Assembly (NCBI GenBank): GCA_002633005.1
Contig: NMRA01000013.1
Coordinates: 1,908,403 to 1,972,402, forward strand
DNA length: 64,000 nt
Direction: 5' to 3'
From: Phoronis australis
Lineage: Eukaryota > Phoronida > Phoronidae
Position 1 is the stretch's first letter. Each line of letters begins with the position of its first letter. Below are positions 1 through 13,000 of the stretch, piece after piece. The notes under the pieces are model-generated. The model had not been told where the DNA came from. It did no database searches and saw nothing but the letters and a program-made list of their open reading frames with translations. The translations under genes and the position numbers were made by a program.

Positions 1-669
1 AAGCCTATCAGAGACCCAGCTTTTACTTATCAGGTCAAAACTACAATAACGACAAACACTAAAGATTAAAATAAAATTCTTTAATTTTAGCCAATCTTCC
101 ACTCCAAGGCCACAGCTGACAGTTCTAACTACACTATGTTGTCCTCGTGGATATTCAAACCTGCAGCTGCAAAGCATACACGATTCCTCCAGGATATAAA
201 AAATCAAGGTATAAATTTGAAATTAAACACAAAAGTCGTAGTGAGGGCAATCATCGGGACACATACAACTTGGAACAGGTGGTATCTGTTGACCAGTCGA
301 TGTTCATAATTCATGAAACAGACCAGTCAATGGACTTCTTCAGCACTGCAACATGACTAAATCATTTGAAAATTAGCCGGAAATTTTTGCTTCGAGATTT
401 TGTTTATTTTTGAAGAGAAGAAATATGGTCAACTTTTTTGAAAATTACATTTTTGATGAAAGTTGAATAGCACAAAATGTGCTAAAATGAAGAAAAACTC
501 TCTCAAGACCACTGATGCACAAATACTCTATTCTCAACATTGTGTTCTAAAAAGACGAAGCTTAACGGTACTGTATACAAATAGTAAAATAAGAGTCCTT
601 TTTATCATCATATAGAAAATACCAAGCCTTCCGATAGTTAGCACACAGTGGATACAAGAAAGAACAAAC
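1..669. other. Partial intron of the TPTE/VSP gene
   Basis: Begins with a GT donor (minus strand, 669-668) and continues to the window edge. I looked on the minus strand for the next phosphatase exon (the HCKGGKGRTG-type loop) and did not find it. Nothing else recognised. Confidence 0.6.
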
Positions 670-3600
670 CTCAATGTGGGCACATTGTGGTCATCGATAA
701 ACACACGTTCGCACTGATTGTTGAACAGCGTTGTATCATACGTTCTTTCACCTGAAACACGTCAGCAAACATTTTATTTAAACGTGCATATACCTTTAGT
801 CATAAGCAAATCCACAAAAGAAGGAAAAACCGAGTGAATGGAATTCAACAATTTTTAGAATATCTGACGCACCTTTAGAAAGGCAAGAAAAGCTCCTGTA
901 CAACCTTCACTTGTCCATATTCAATATTCTTCAAATTCAAACTAGAACAATTGCAGCTTTCTATTTCTCAAAAACTCATTGGCTGGGCATCAGTAAGTTT
1001 GCTAAGCAACTCTACAATGAAGAAAAAATGCCCTCTTTTTATTTTTCCCTAGAAATTCCACAGTTACAATAAAATGTGTGTTCTATCACACTAGTTGTCT
1101 TCTAAAGTTGAAGGCGCATTTATAGTGTGACAGATTATTTTCACGGCAATATCCTGACAAAATATTGGACAAAGATTAACAACTCCACAAGAACTAGACA
1201 CTGCTGACTACTCACTGCACAAATTGTAGATTCTGTAGTGACCGGGATATTTGGTATTGAAGAATCGGGCAACCTCCTGTAAAGACCATCAATATCATTC
1301 AGTTTTTCATTGTAGAATATTCGTAATGACCTTTGAAGATATGTTTAATAATGGCAAGATTAACAGCAAGAAAATGAAAGTAACGAAGAAGGAACTGAGA
1401 GATTTGTGAATAATATCATTCCAACAAATTAACACATCATCACTGAGGTGGAGAGTTATTTAGTTGTAACAGTGGTATATTGGTAATTCACCTGTTTAGC
1501 AAAAGATACGGTTTGCTCAAGAATTCCAAACCAACTGCAACGAGTAATGATCATTTGAGCAGTTTGACAGATAAAGATGCAGACACTTATATTTGGGCAC
1601 ACAAGAACTATAGAGCACAAACCCGAATAGGATTTCTGTACACAGCCATCATGCCAGTGGAAGGGAAAGACATGGCGATCACTCTCTCTGAAAGGATTTA
1701 AAAAAGAAAGTCAAGCTAATGACACACAGTCCCATAGCGATCTTCGGTAAATTCTTCCTACATTTGATGAACCACACTGAAATCCACCGTTTTAATCTTG
1801 ATATACGTTTGCTTTCTTACAACATTCCATTCTACCAAGTCCCAAGCAAACCGTGCTATGCACTATATACAGGTGGATTTGGTTATAGCGAACAATGATT
1901 ACAACAAACGTTCGGAAAAGTCATGGGAAGGGAACTTGGGTCTGATAATTGAATTTGGTTTCTGTGCACCAGCTTCAAGACACATAGTTTTGCTAACTTT
2001 GTTGAAATACATCACTAAATGGTCCCTGGAGTAAAGCACGATGAGTTTCACGTCATTTGCCAAATCCATAACAAGCAAACTTCCTCCAGTTTTTCGTTCA
2101 GGACAATTAATGCATAGGTACATCTGGACATGTCTGCTACGGGGGGTGGGGAAGGGGGAAGGGCACATGATACAAACTTTCATTCATACCTTTTTTCATA
2201 AACACACACGCACGAAAAAAAATTTACCGGTGACATAACACAGATCCAGGTCAAAACCGTCTTTCCTGTAGCGCCGTTTATTCTGTGACACCATCAGTCT
2301 CGACGCTTTGGTTAACTGTTTCTTCTGCGTGAACACCCGCACAATGAGAATTATGCGAATGAGTCGACCAGCGACTATCAGTCTGAAGCAGGAAGAAGAA
2401 TGGCCAGCTATACAGGCATGAAGGTCAAAGTTCAATGTTAGTAGTTGTAGAGCTTTAATAGATCCTGAGACATACTGTAAACTTTGCAGGATATAATTCC
2501 TCCTAAGCACACATTGACTTTGTGAGCTGCAGGAGGTTCTAACTCGATAACTTGAGAGGAATTTTTGGGCATGGCAAGGGAAATTTTGTCTCATTTATAA
2601 TAATTAGATGGGACGAGGACGGCATTCACCACCAAAACCAAGTCATCAAGGAACTTGTTGGGAAGTCGGTGCCAATCTGTGACTCACAAAGCATGGTTTA
2701 AATCTAGGAATGTCTACTTTGTAATTCAGAGACTTCATCTACAGATGCAGCTGTCATTTTACAAGAGCATTCTGGGAAAATTGTCAGCTTGTAAACATCC
2801 AATGATGTCACAGATAACTTGTGTAACCTGGTTTATAATTTGCATTTTAGGTGGTGGGATTTACTATTAATAGCATGATCAGACGGGGAAAAATTACGCG
2901 CATAAGCTATTATAATTTTTCACATTTTGAGTCTCACTTTCAGTTTTTTACTTTTGTATGATGGTTGCTCAGTCATACTCGTAATTTAATATATTAAAAG
3001 ATTTCTATATGAACTCATATAAATCACTTCCGAGATTTTCTGAACATGATTAATAAGAATTCAATTCATATTTCAACTGTATAAATTTTTTTTTCGTGCA
3101 AGGTTTATCTGTTCACCAGTTGTCAATTTACCTATTCTGATCACTGAGCAATGATAAATGATCAAAAGAGTTTTTCTACGAATGATGTTATGACTGATGA
3201 TCAGACTCGTCTGATGTTCATTAATCATCATCCTGACATGATATCATATCGACCAAAATGAACGTATATACGGCTATGCTTACGCTCCCAGCTTGGCGTA
3301 ACCACCGAGGTCCAGCGATACGTAGACGACGGTGAATATGAAGGAGCCGAGCACAATCACAGCATCCAATATGTCCACCCACGAGTGGAAGAAATAACGG
3401 AGGCTGAAAGAGAACAGCCACAACCTGTGAACCAAATTGAAGGGTGGGGCAAAATCCATTAGAAACTTGGCCTACACTGCGACCATGTGTACTTCATCAA
3501 TAGATTTGTACACAGACCACGGTACGCAGAATCTTTTGATACCAGGAACACTGATGTAGATTCTCCTGTGTAGAGCAGGACAATTATTACTGTATCAGCA

Positions 3601-5738
3601 ATGAATTTAGGGAAACGAGTGAAATAATTGAACTATCGTGGATTAAAACTTCTGATTTTTCAATGAGTTTGACTTATGAAATTGAATTCCCCATAGGAAT
3701 CTTTTTTTCCAAAGAAGTACAACAAATAATAGTTTTCATTTTTGTTTTGTTGACAAAAAGAATGTGGTAATTAGTTCATGACTTTTGAGTTCTAAAAAAG
3801 ATCTAGAACGCTTCAGTAGGTTGTTATCTGATCTAATGTAAACTGAATTAGACTAAAATTGAAACTTTTCGGGGGCATATTTGCAATGCAAACTGAAAGG
3901 TGGGTCAAAATCTTAGGGGTTCTCAGAGGAGGGATTTCCAAGGATGTGCTATAGACTTGGGTGGCTATTTTTCCCACTTGGGTATTGCCTCTGTAGGATA
4001 TTTTGGCTCTGTGATTTCCATGGTTTTGTCTTGGGTGGGTAAACAAAAGAAGATGTGACAGGGGGAACATCATCTCAATCAGGGGTTTTCTACAGTCTTA
4101 GGAATTTGCTTTCCCCTGGTTGCCCAAGTATGCGTTGGCTTAGATTCTCAATGTGCAGCTGCACCTCTCTATCAAAGAGAAACCGTAGGGAACAAATTGA
4201 CCTTTCGGCAAATCAAAATAAATGATTTCAGAAACCATGACGATGACCTCAACAAATGAATTGATCTTAACTATGTTGCTAGATTGTGATTTTTATAATT
4301 TATAACAGTAAGCAGTTGAAATCAACAGTTAATTTTTAAAATACTTCAAGAACAATTCCCCGATGTACATGGAATGAGCCCTGAAGTGAAATTAAGTGAT
4401 TCCTTCTAAAGAGTAAAAATTTCAAGGCATCTTCTGGGTTTAAATGAGCATTTCACTTCTTTGTGACTTAAAAACCCCAACTTACCCTCGTGAGAAAATC
4501 CTGGCCGAGACTTCGACAACAAAATAACAACTGAAAACGAGACCCACAATGTCCAACCCGTCCTCGACATTCTGGGGTTTGTTGGTGACAGCCACGTCAA
4601 CGATGACCGTAATGACATCAACTAGGATTAGAAGGATAGTGAACCCTCGGAAGAAGATGTTGTCAACAACTGTACCTACACGACGCTGAGCAGAGCTGAA
4701 AGATGAGGGAATGTGAACCAATTAAAATTTATTCATAGCAGTTTGCAGTCACATGATAAAATCCATTTCCCAATCGCTCACTCTAAAGGAGCTCGAGAAC
4801 ATGTGGGAATTGAACAGTACAAATGGCCTCTAAGAGAGCCATGGATCAAGGGTGGGGTGGTATTTATTTCACCCTTTGCCTGCCTATATACAACAACCAT
4901 TCTGGTGCACTTTCTGAAGCACATTAGGGGTGTGTTCCGCAGACTCAAGACACTAGAAAGACACTTCACTTATGGGACAGAAACAATGAATTCTATCCCA
5001 TAATTCATAGCTATCCCATAATTCAATTCTATCCTATATATAACACAACATCTCAACCTCATCAACCAATCACTTCAGCAAGCGGATACCATTTTTAGCA
5101 AAAAAACAAACTTACAGTTAAGGTACTATGCCTCGCAAAACACTCAATTGTCCTTGTGCGATTTTGCATAGTCTTGCTTTTTCACAAATCCTTACAGCTA
5201 CAGAACACAAGTCTGATCACTAGTTACAATATCTTACTTAATGTAATGTACTGCTACAGTAAGTCATATACCCTCTAATGATTTGCATTCCAATTACTGA
5301 GAGAAGTTCTCCTTGCTGACATTCAGTATGACACAGGCAGTTTCAAGGAAATGGGTGATGGGCATAAAAGGAACAATTGTCCATTTGAAAATGATTTTAA
5401 AATGCATGGTGGTTGTCAACCCAAACTTAAACTAATGCACCATAAAATACATCCGTCTGCTCAACTTACGACAGCGGCCCTTCGGGCTCCTCGTGTGGAT
5501 CAGCAGCAAGCCCCACTGGTCCAGCCCGGCTCATCAAACTCTGTTCATTCTCATAAAACTTCAGCTGACTCTGACCTTCCTGTATTATTCCATTAGTTTG
5601 TCCTGACACAGGCACCTGGTCCTCGCTGTCGTGATGAAGTGTCACTTCTTGAAATGACACTTTGCGATGATCCCGGACCTCATCGTCATCTGGCTCGTTT
5701 TCAAATTTCTCGTAATTCATTTCTTCTGTATCCAGTCC
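670..5738 (-). CDS. TPTE: Voltage-sensor-containing phosphatase (TPTE/VSP), 5' part, runs off window start
   Basis: A membrane enzyme in which a voltage sensor controls a PTEN-like phosphoinositide phosphatase. Seven minus-strand exons with consistent phases: 5738-5470 (ATG at 5720), 4695-4486, 3424-3284, 2382-2228, 1687-1623, 1276-1216, 751-670; together 321 codons plus 2 bases. Residues 1-84 are acidic and soluble. S1 is about 93-120, S2 131-150, S3 169-190 and S4 201-218. The S4-linker reads QKKQL...ENKRRY-like (QNKRRY) then [27 protein letters not shown] and [12 protein letters not shown], the order seen in TPTE proteins just before the phosphatase domain; DDHNVPTL closes the last exon seen. 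The CX5R catalytic exon is not present between 1 and 669, so it should lie beyond the left edge. An acceptor at 5739-5740 precedes the start exon, so an upstream non-coding exon is likely. Family identity is firm; the start codon is less so, because the frame stays open up to the acceptor. Confidence 0.9.
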
Positions 5739-7094
5739 CTGAAAAAAAAACATACGTGTACATCTGTACTAACACTCTTCGCTGCTGCCGACGATAATGA
5801 TGATAATATGCGCTCACTTAAATGATATTGAAACAACCACAACAAGTAATGAAAGTGCCGCACATCCGAAAATAAGTGAACAGGGAAAGCACAATTGATT
5901 CAGCAGTCCACAAATGCTGTCTTGTGGCAGGTGGACCTAGCCTTACGATTGGGCAGCCATTTTACCGCAGCTAGGTCAGTGTCTCCTCAGAATATTAAGT
6001 TGATATAATTAATACATGGAACAGAGCTTCAACACACCATTTCTTTTTCCAGGAAAGCTTATTGGATGTGCAATGCATCAATGCATTTGAATGTCAACCA
6101 AAGTAACAAATGTAGCTTGGCAACACTTAAAAACTACTAACGGACTCTTTATCCAATTTTGCTTCAAGCAAAAAATCAGTTGATCGGCTCAGTTCCATAC
6201 TATCAGACATTGCTTCAATTCAAGAGCACAGCTACAGGCAGGGATGAAGGGAGATTCACTACATGAAATCAGTTGGCAGTGATAAGGACTGCGGGGTTTG
6301 TATGAGATAAATGTATGGTGTAGCCACTGACTCTGTGTACTACTATCAAGCTGTATCTCTCAAGTCATGAGATTAAATTCAACAATAGAGCTGTTAATAG
6401 CACATTATGCATGTGTATTTACTACCTCACACTCCTCACAGACACAGGTCTAACTGCATATACCGTAGTGGAGAAGATAATGACCGTGAAAGCCCAGAAA
6501 CAAAACGTGCACTCAAATTACATGAAATAAGGTAATGATAAGATGGCAACGTGGATTCCCCCGTACGGTCCAATCCGACCTCTAAATCTCATTTCACTCA
6601 GTCACTGCCACTGCACAGTCATTGACACGGCAATCAAAATTTGGGGGGCGGTGCGGTTCGAATCAAGCGGAGCCTGAATACATTTCTGTCACTCATGCAA
6701 ATGGAAATTGGAAAAACGAATTCTTAACAAAGGCATGTGCAAATTGTTAATCGGTTCAGTACACAAGATCTATTTAACAAAATTACACGCGTCATTTGTG
6801 CACCTTCTTTACAAAAACCGCACAGCTTCCTTTCCACGGTCCTCCATCATATCAACATTAAGAAGCATCATGGGAAATGCGCAGATATTAAACACTGAGT
6901 TCAATTGGTCAAAATGTGAAAAATTACAAATCTTGACCAATCACAACTATTTTTATAAAACAACCAAGGAAGTAACAGAGAAGACGTGTGGAAAAGAAGT
7001 GGTGGGAATTACGAAATTGGAAATTGGTTGACGGATTATTTTTATTTTCAGTCAGAAAAATGTTTTGATTTCTAATTCGACAAGATTGTTTACA
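5739..7094. promoter_or_regulatory. Divergent intergenic region between TPTE/VSP and ANKLE2
   Basis: The two genes face away from each other across this 1.36-kb stretch, so it should hold both promoters and 5' UTR exons. I see no convincing TATA box. A pyrimidine tract ending in AG at 7050 lies 44 bases before the ANKLE2 ATG and could be the acceptor of a 5' UTR exon. A GGTTCGAATC B-box-like string at 6655-6664 is not part of a tRNA fold. Confidence 0.5.
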
Positions 7095-10000
7095 ATGGAA
7101 GAAGTAGAAGAACGCGTTAAAGCACTAACTATGACTGAAATACTTACAGAACTTAGAAAGTTCGGTGAAGTTTTAAATGTACCTAACGCTCCGTCGGCGA
7201 AACCTATTTTGGAAAGGAAACTTGTTAAACACATTTGTGGCCAAACTGACGAAGGTCGGTTTGAACGTCACAATGTTTGCCTCAACACGGAAACTGAAGT
7301 TAAAGGGGTCAATGCCAATGATCCCTTAAGTGACCAAAATCAAGAGTCTGTTGATATTTCTCCTGAAACCAGTGGAGGTGGCACTAATTCTCCACCTGTG
7401 GATGAACGCTCTGGATCAGGACATCTAAACAAATCACCTTTGTCTTTGGTGAGCGATGATAATCCTGGAATTATGAGGGACAATTCGGACATCACGTTTT
7501 ATGGTGTCAGATTTCCTGAAGGTTATGAGTTTGATGATCAAACTGGTAAGAATTTCTAGTTAAAGTGGCTATGAAACCCGTGTTTCGTCCAGGCGATGAA
7601 TATTTCATTTAGACCACTTGTCATTATAAAAGTGGTGTCAACTTGTTCTTTACTCACCCAAAAAATGATTTTCTGAGATTGCAAAGATCTGACTGTTTGG
7701 TACACCTTGCATTAGATGGGCACTAGTCAGATATAATGGACCCTGATTTAGAGAACCAGGCAATCACTAAATAACACCGTTACTTGGTGGATTAAACTGG
7801 TTCTCTTAATCAGGGTCCATTGTATCTGACTAGTGCCCATCAATTGCATATTTGGCACATAAACACTGACATGCCGAAACCAAGATCTCAAGCAATTAAC
7901 TTTCATTAAAGCCTTGGAATCATCGCTAATTTGACTAAGGAACAATTTCTGACCAATTTCATAACCATTAGTGGATTAAATCAAAAGTTGTTTTTTGTTA
8001 TGCAAGGCTGGTTAAACCTATTTATACACCAACCTACTCGTGCTACAGCCAGAGGCAACTGGATGGTAATCCTGTTTTAAAGCCAGTAGCTATCCTGGAT
8101 ATTTATATGTAAGGAGCAGTCCTACTAATATTCCATGTGGAAATGGAACATTATTGTAATTAATATATCTCTAACGTCAGCTAAGTATGGTGCGTACGCA
8201 TGTCATATCAGCTTGCAAGAGAGACAGCCGTCAGTTGGTGTGTGATTGGTTCTCATGCCTGTGTGGCAAAAGAATTGTGTTACCTGCAGATGCATTAGAA
8301 ACTAGTAGGAAGCTTTTGGATTCAGTAAAACGTAAAAACTGCTAATTGAACTAGATTATTGTGTACCAGTGAAAAATATTAGATTTCATTTTATACAGGC
8401 TCCATTTGTTACAGATGGTGTTAAAGTTTTCACAGATAAATCAGATGCTCTTAACATAGTGAAGAAGGTCAAAGGGTCGCGTTTCAAATCATTTAGGTCC
8501 AGAGACGAGGCAGCAAGCTTTTCAGAACAATCACCGACCATGTTCAAATCACAATCCAGTGAAAAAGACTTTACGGTAATTTTTCACCTAATAAATATGG
8601 CAGACTAGTGATATTTTGTTTTATAAAATTTTTCTACAAAAGTAAATATTGAGAAATTTTTATCCTAAAATTATGTACTTTGCAGTTGTTATAACATTAG
8701 GTAAAAGTTTCCATTATTTGCATCAAAAACTTACTTAAACTTTGAAAAATGGAAAAAAACGATTATTTTTTGTGTTAATTTAATGAAGAATTATGGTACT
8801 TCACAACAAGACAATGTAATTTCACTCATTTACGCTGTAGACTTCTGCTCGATTTGTGAGCTTGATGTTTTCAGTTTCCTGGAAAGGATTTAATTTAAAT
8901 GTTTTTGTTGCTTTTTGCAATATTGAAAACCAGGTTACAGTAACTCAAAGTTCGTCACAGCCATTGCTATAGTATATAAATATTGTTCTGTCCACTGCCC
9001 TTATTCCTGACAGTGACTCAAAGTCCGTCACAGTCATTGCTATAGTATATAAATATTGTTCTGTCCACTGCCCTTATACCTGACAGTGACTCAAAGTCCG
9101 TCACAGTCATTGCTATAGTATATAAATATTGTTCTGTCCACTGCCCTTATTCCTGACAGTAACTACATATCAACATGTCATTACTCACACCTTGGTATAC
9201 ATAGAATGTGATTTTTCATTTCTTTTGTACATTTTCTTGACCTTGTTGTCAGTGTGGGATTGAAAAGTATAAACTTTTTCTTGTTTGGGACATTCAAGTT
9301 TTTTGCTGAGTATTTGGTGATTATAGAAACAAATTGATTGTTCACATGGTAGTCTTGTGACCTTCTTTTTCCTTTTTCTTTTTACAAATGTCTTGATTCT
9401 TATGGGGATTGTTAGAACCCCCAGTGTAAATACTTCATTATTAAATAAATAAATTTGCACTTAAAATTCTTGATCAAATCCTACTGGCATATGTGGTTGC
9501 AACCGAGGTTACTTTCATTGTTAAAGCACATTTTTTGTTTTTAGACTTCACCTAAAACTGCTGTGGGGGAGTCGTTGCCCTTTCCTTCACTGAGGACACA
9601 AGATCTTGTGCAGCTGAGGAGAACTGTAGAGCAGAATAAGTGTGAAAGGTTTAAAGACCTGGTGTGGGGTAATCCCCGCTACCTGGTCAGTAGTGGAGAC
9701 ACGCCCACTATACTGCAGGTAAACTATGACTCGTGTTTTGCAATAACCATTTTCTAATATAATGGCAATGTGATGAAATACACCTTGTTGCTAGGTAGCA
9801 ATGGGATAGTTTGTGGACAGCATTCTGCATTTGTGAACTGATTTAATGCATTCGCCCTAGGATACTTTCCATTTTTTCTATACATACTTTGAGAATGTCA
9901 TATTGCCATTGTGCAATGAGGTATTCAAACAATTCACTCAAAAATGTTGTCATTTTTGGAAGTGATTTAAGGGCTTTGAAGGATCTGATAGTTCGTTATT

Positions 10001-13000
10001 GCTTTTGACCAAGCTTATAAATTTTCAAATCACACCGTGACCTGAAATTTTGTGAGATTGGTCTATTAGTCTAATGAAATAAGGAACTATCGTTTCTTCT
10101 CGAGTCCAGAGATCCTTTCTAATTAACTGAATGAGGAAGAAGACAAGACGTAATTTTACAACGGTAAGTGACTTAAATCAAAACTTGGTTAGTTGTCAGA
10201 GAACATGAGTTTAATGGCGCTTTAGCTTTTGAAAATCTGCATTTTCCAGTCTGAAAAAGATGTATTGAAGCATAGCTGGGTGCAAAGAAAGCTTGTTGAA
10301 AAGTGCCAAAATTGTGACCTAAAGGGATCCAGCTCAGAAAATGCCCCCTCTGGTGGTGACTGAGCATTGGTTGTATTCTGAATCTGTGTACGAACTTTCA
10401 AACTGAAGAAAGTGTTTTGGATTTCTGTTCTGTGTTTAGAAACTGTTGGACTGCCAACTGTGTACCACATTTATGCAACCAGAACTCGTTACAGGAAGGA
10501 TTTCGCTACAACGCGATGCACAGTGCCGCTCTGAAGAACAGATCAGACATGGCCCAGTTGCTGTTGGACACACTGGAAGACCCAGCATTTCTTGGCAAGC
10601 TGTACATCAATGATGACGTCATCACGAGAGACAAGAGAATAGCCTTTCTTGTTGACCTTTACCTCAATACACCTGATAAAGGGGTACTGCTTATCGGGCA
10701 ATAGTCTCTTAAAGGGGTCCCGCATTTTGAGAACCAGTTTTCTCCACTGAATAATGAGCATCAAACTGGTTCTCAAAAGTCTGAACCCCATTAAGTGACT
10801 ATTACAGTGTTAATTGACCTTCTTGATTTTAATTACCACATCCCCAAATACTATAGTGCCCTCTGTGATTCTGCAATATATACTACCAACATTGCTGTGC
10901 ATCACTGGGACACTTGTCCCCACAATTGTGCCCTGGTGACATGTTAAGCTATATTACAGAAAATGCTAGTAACTTTTTACTTGGAGTTGCAATGCTGTTA
11001 TCACAAAATTGTTTGGGTGGATGCGGCACGAGATTATGTTTTTCTTCTTTTCTGTCTCGGCTCAGAAACATTCTGCGGTCTAGTCGTTCAAAAATTAATC
11101 ATTCATCCAGTGTGTTTTCGCCCTGTTTAGCTGACCTAAAATCAGTCCTTATTGTGATAGGATTCCATTTTGATTACCAGCAAGAACATTGAAACCATGG
11201 TCACCTCAAGAAAGTGTTACAGAGTCATTGCGATTTGCTAACCCTAAAATTGCGAATTCAAAAATGGCGCGTGTACAGATTGTCTGTAATTTGAGTTGTT
11301 AACGGATATAGAACCCTATCACTATAAGGAATATGAAACAAAGTTTATGAATGTAAAAAGCAAAATGCAACGTTTAAAGTGCTTAAAACCACCATTTACT
11401 TTGTTTTAATTAATGGCTACCCTGTCAATCATTAAACCTTCTTGTTTAGTACTGTATATCATAACCGTGAATTCAATATTCCAAAAACATGAAAGTAGAG
11501 GAGAGGCAACTTTAATTGAAAATTTCTTAGCTCCACGGACAATAGTGTGACATGTGAACGTACCTAGCGCCAGTGTGTCGTGTCCACCAGCAGGCGTGTT
11601 TCTTGTACAGCCTTGTGTCATATCAACGCTTCTCTGGTGTCTCGCAGGAAAGTGAAAGTAGTCGCAGCATAGTCAAATACTGAGTTGTCACTACCACAAC
11701 AAACGCAATGCTTCGATATTAATAATGATAACGTAAACCACGAGAAAACAAGCAGCAATATCTGACTGCTTTTCACAGTAAGCACAATGGAGGACGACTA
11801 GTCTAGACTGGCGTTATTGGTTGTCCCGATTCCTCTTAATATGTATCCACCAATAAATGCTTGTAACTCGAGATCGGCTTATTAACAAATAGTGATATAG
11901 TATCTGTTGTTATTCTAATTTGACAGCTGGTCGACTGGTGGTGATGTTTTTTTGGTGTTTTTGATATTAAATTGATGATTTTAAGCACTTTAAGGCCTCT
12001 GTGTAGTCTTTGTCCCAGATAACTTCATTGTGCAATGTAAAATAATGTTCAATTTAAAACAGGCAGCAACATTTTGCCATCTGAAGCGAGTATCAAATTT
12101 CTTGCATTGTGATGGGGTGGCTTACCAGTAACTGAAAAGAAATTCTGCCAATGATCTTCATAGCATCAGCATGTCAAGACGGGACTTGACCTCATGATTG
12201 CAAATCTTCTGAGTTTGCCAGCAGACCTTCATCTTTTTTGGTTCTCCTGGGATCTTTTCTTTCTTTCAGTTTTGCCCTCAGGAGCAAGTTGTCTTGGGGT
12301 ATTAAGCAACCAAAATATCTCCCCAGGGATTCCTTCTACCGTTTTTCTGTTCTTATTGTTTATAGATAACCATTAGATCACCTTTGCTTGAATTAAGCCC
12401 AATAAAAATGCATTAGGGCGATGTAGAATTGTTAATGACTCAATCACAAGCTCTTGAAAATTACTTCAAAGCAAACTTATGTAAAATATGCATATAATGT
12501 TTTAATTTCCAGTTTAATGAAACACCGTTACATTTCGCCTGTAAATTTGGCCATCTGGCAGTTGTCAAGGTTTTGACCTCTCATCCCAAGGTCAACAGGC
12601 TGGCCGTGAACTCTGAAGGCAAGACACCGGCTCAGGTTAGTTATCTTTATCTTGATTTTTAGTGACAGATAAAGGTTTCAGTGGTTTACAACTGTAGCTT
12701 AAAAAGCTTCACTCTTTTGTATGTCTGACAGCGACGGTAAAATGCTAACAACAGGACACTGGTCAAGTAACATTCTTTCATATATTGATTAGGGGAGTCA
12801 CAATCAAGCAGCTGTTTGGCTGCTGTGGTTGGTTTTTGACAAAATTTATTTTATTTACAAAGTAATTACTAAAATTATGCTGTGTGGTTCTTCAACTGAT
12901 TTTTTCTTTTAATTGTTCTATTTCCTGTATTCTTGGTGTTTTGGCATTGACTCAAGCTAAGTTTTATTGATATTGAAGAATTGAAGGTATTGTGTTTGTT

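Noticed and set aside
6655..6664. GGTTCGAATC, a perfect tRNA B-box-like string
   Set aside because: The flanking bases do not make a T-stem, and no A box or acceptor stem is found at the right distances.
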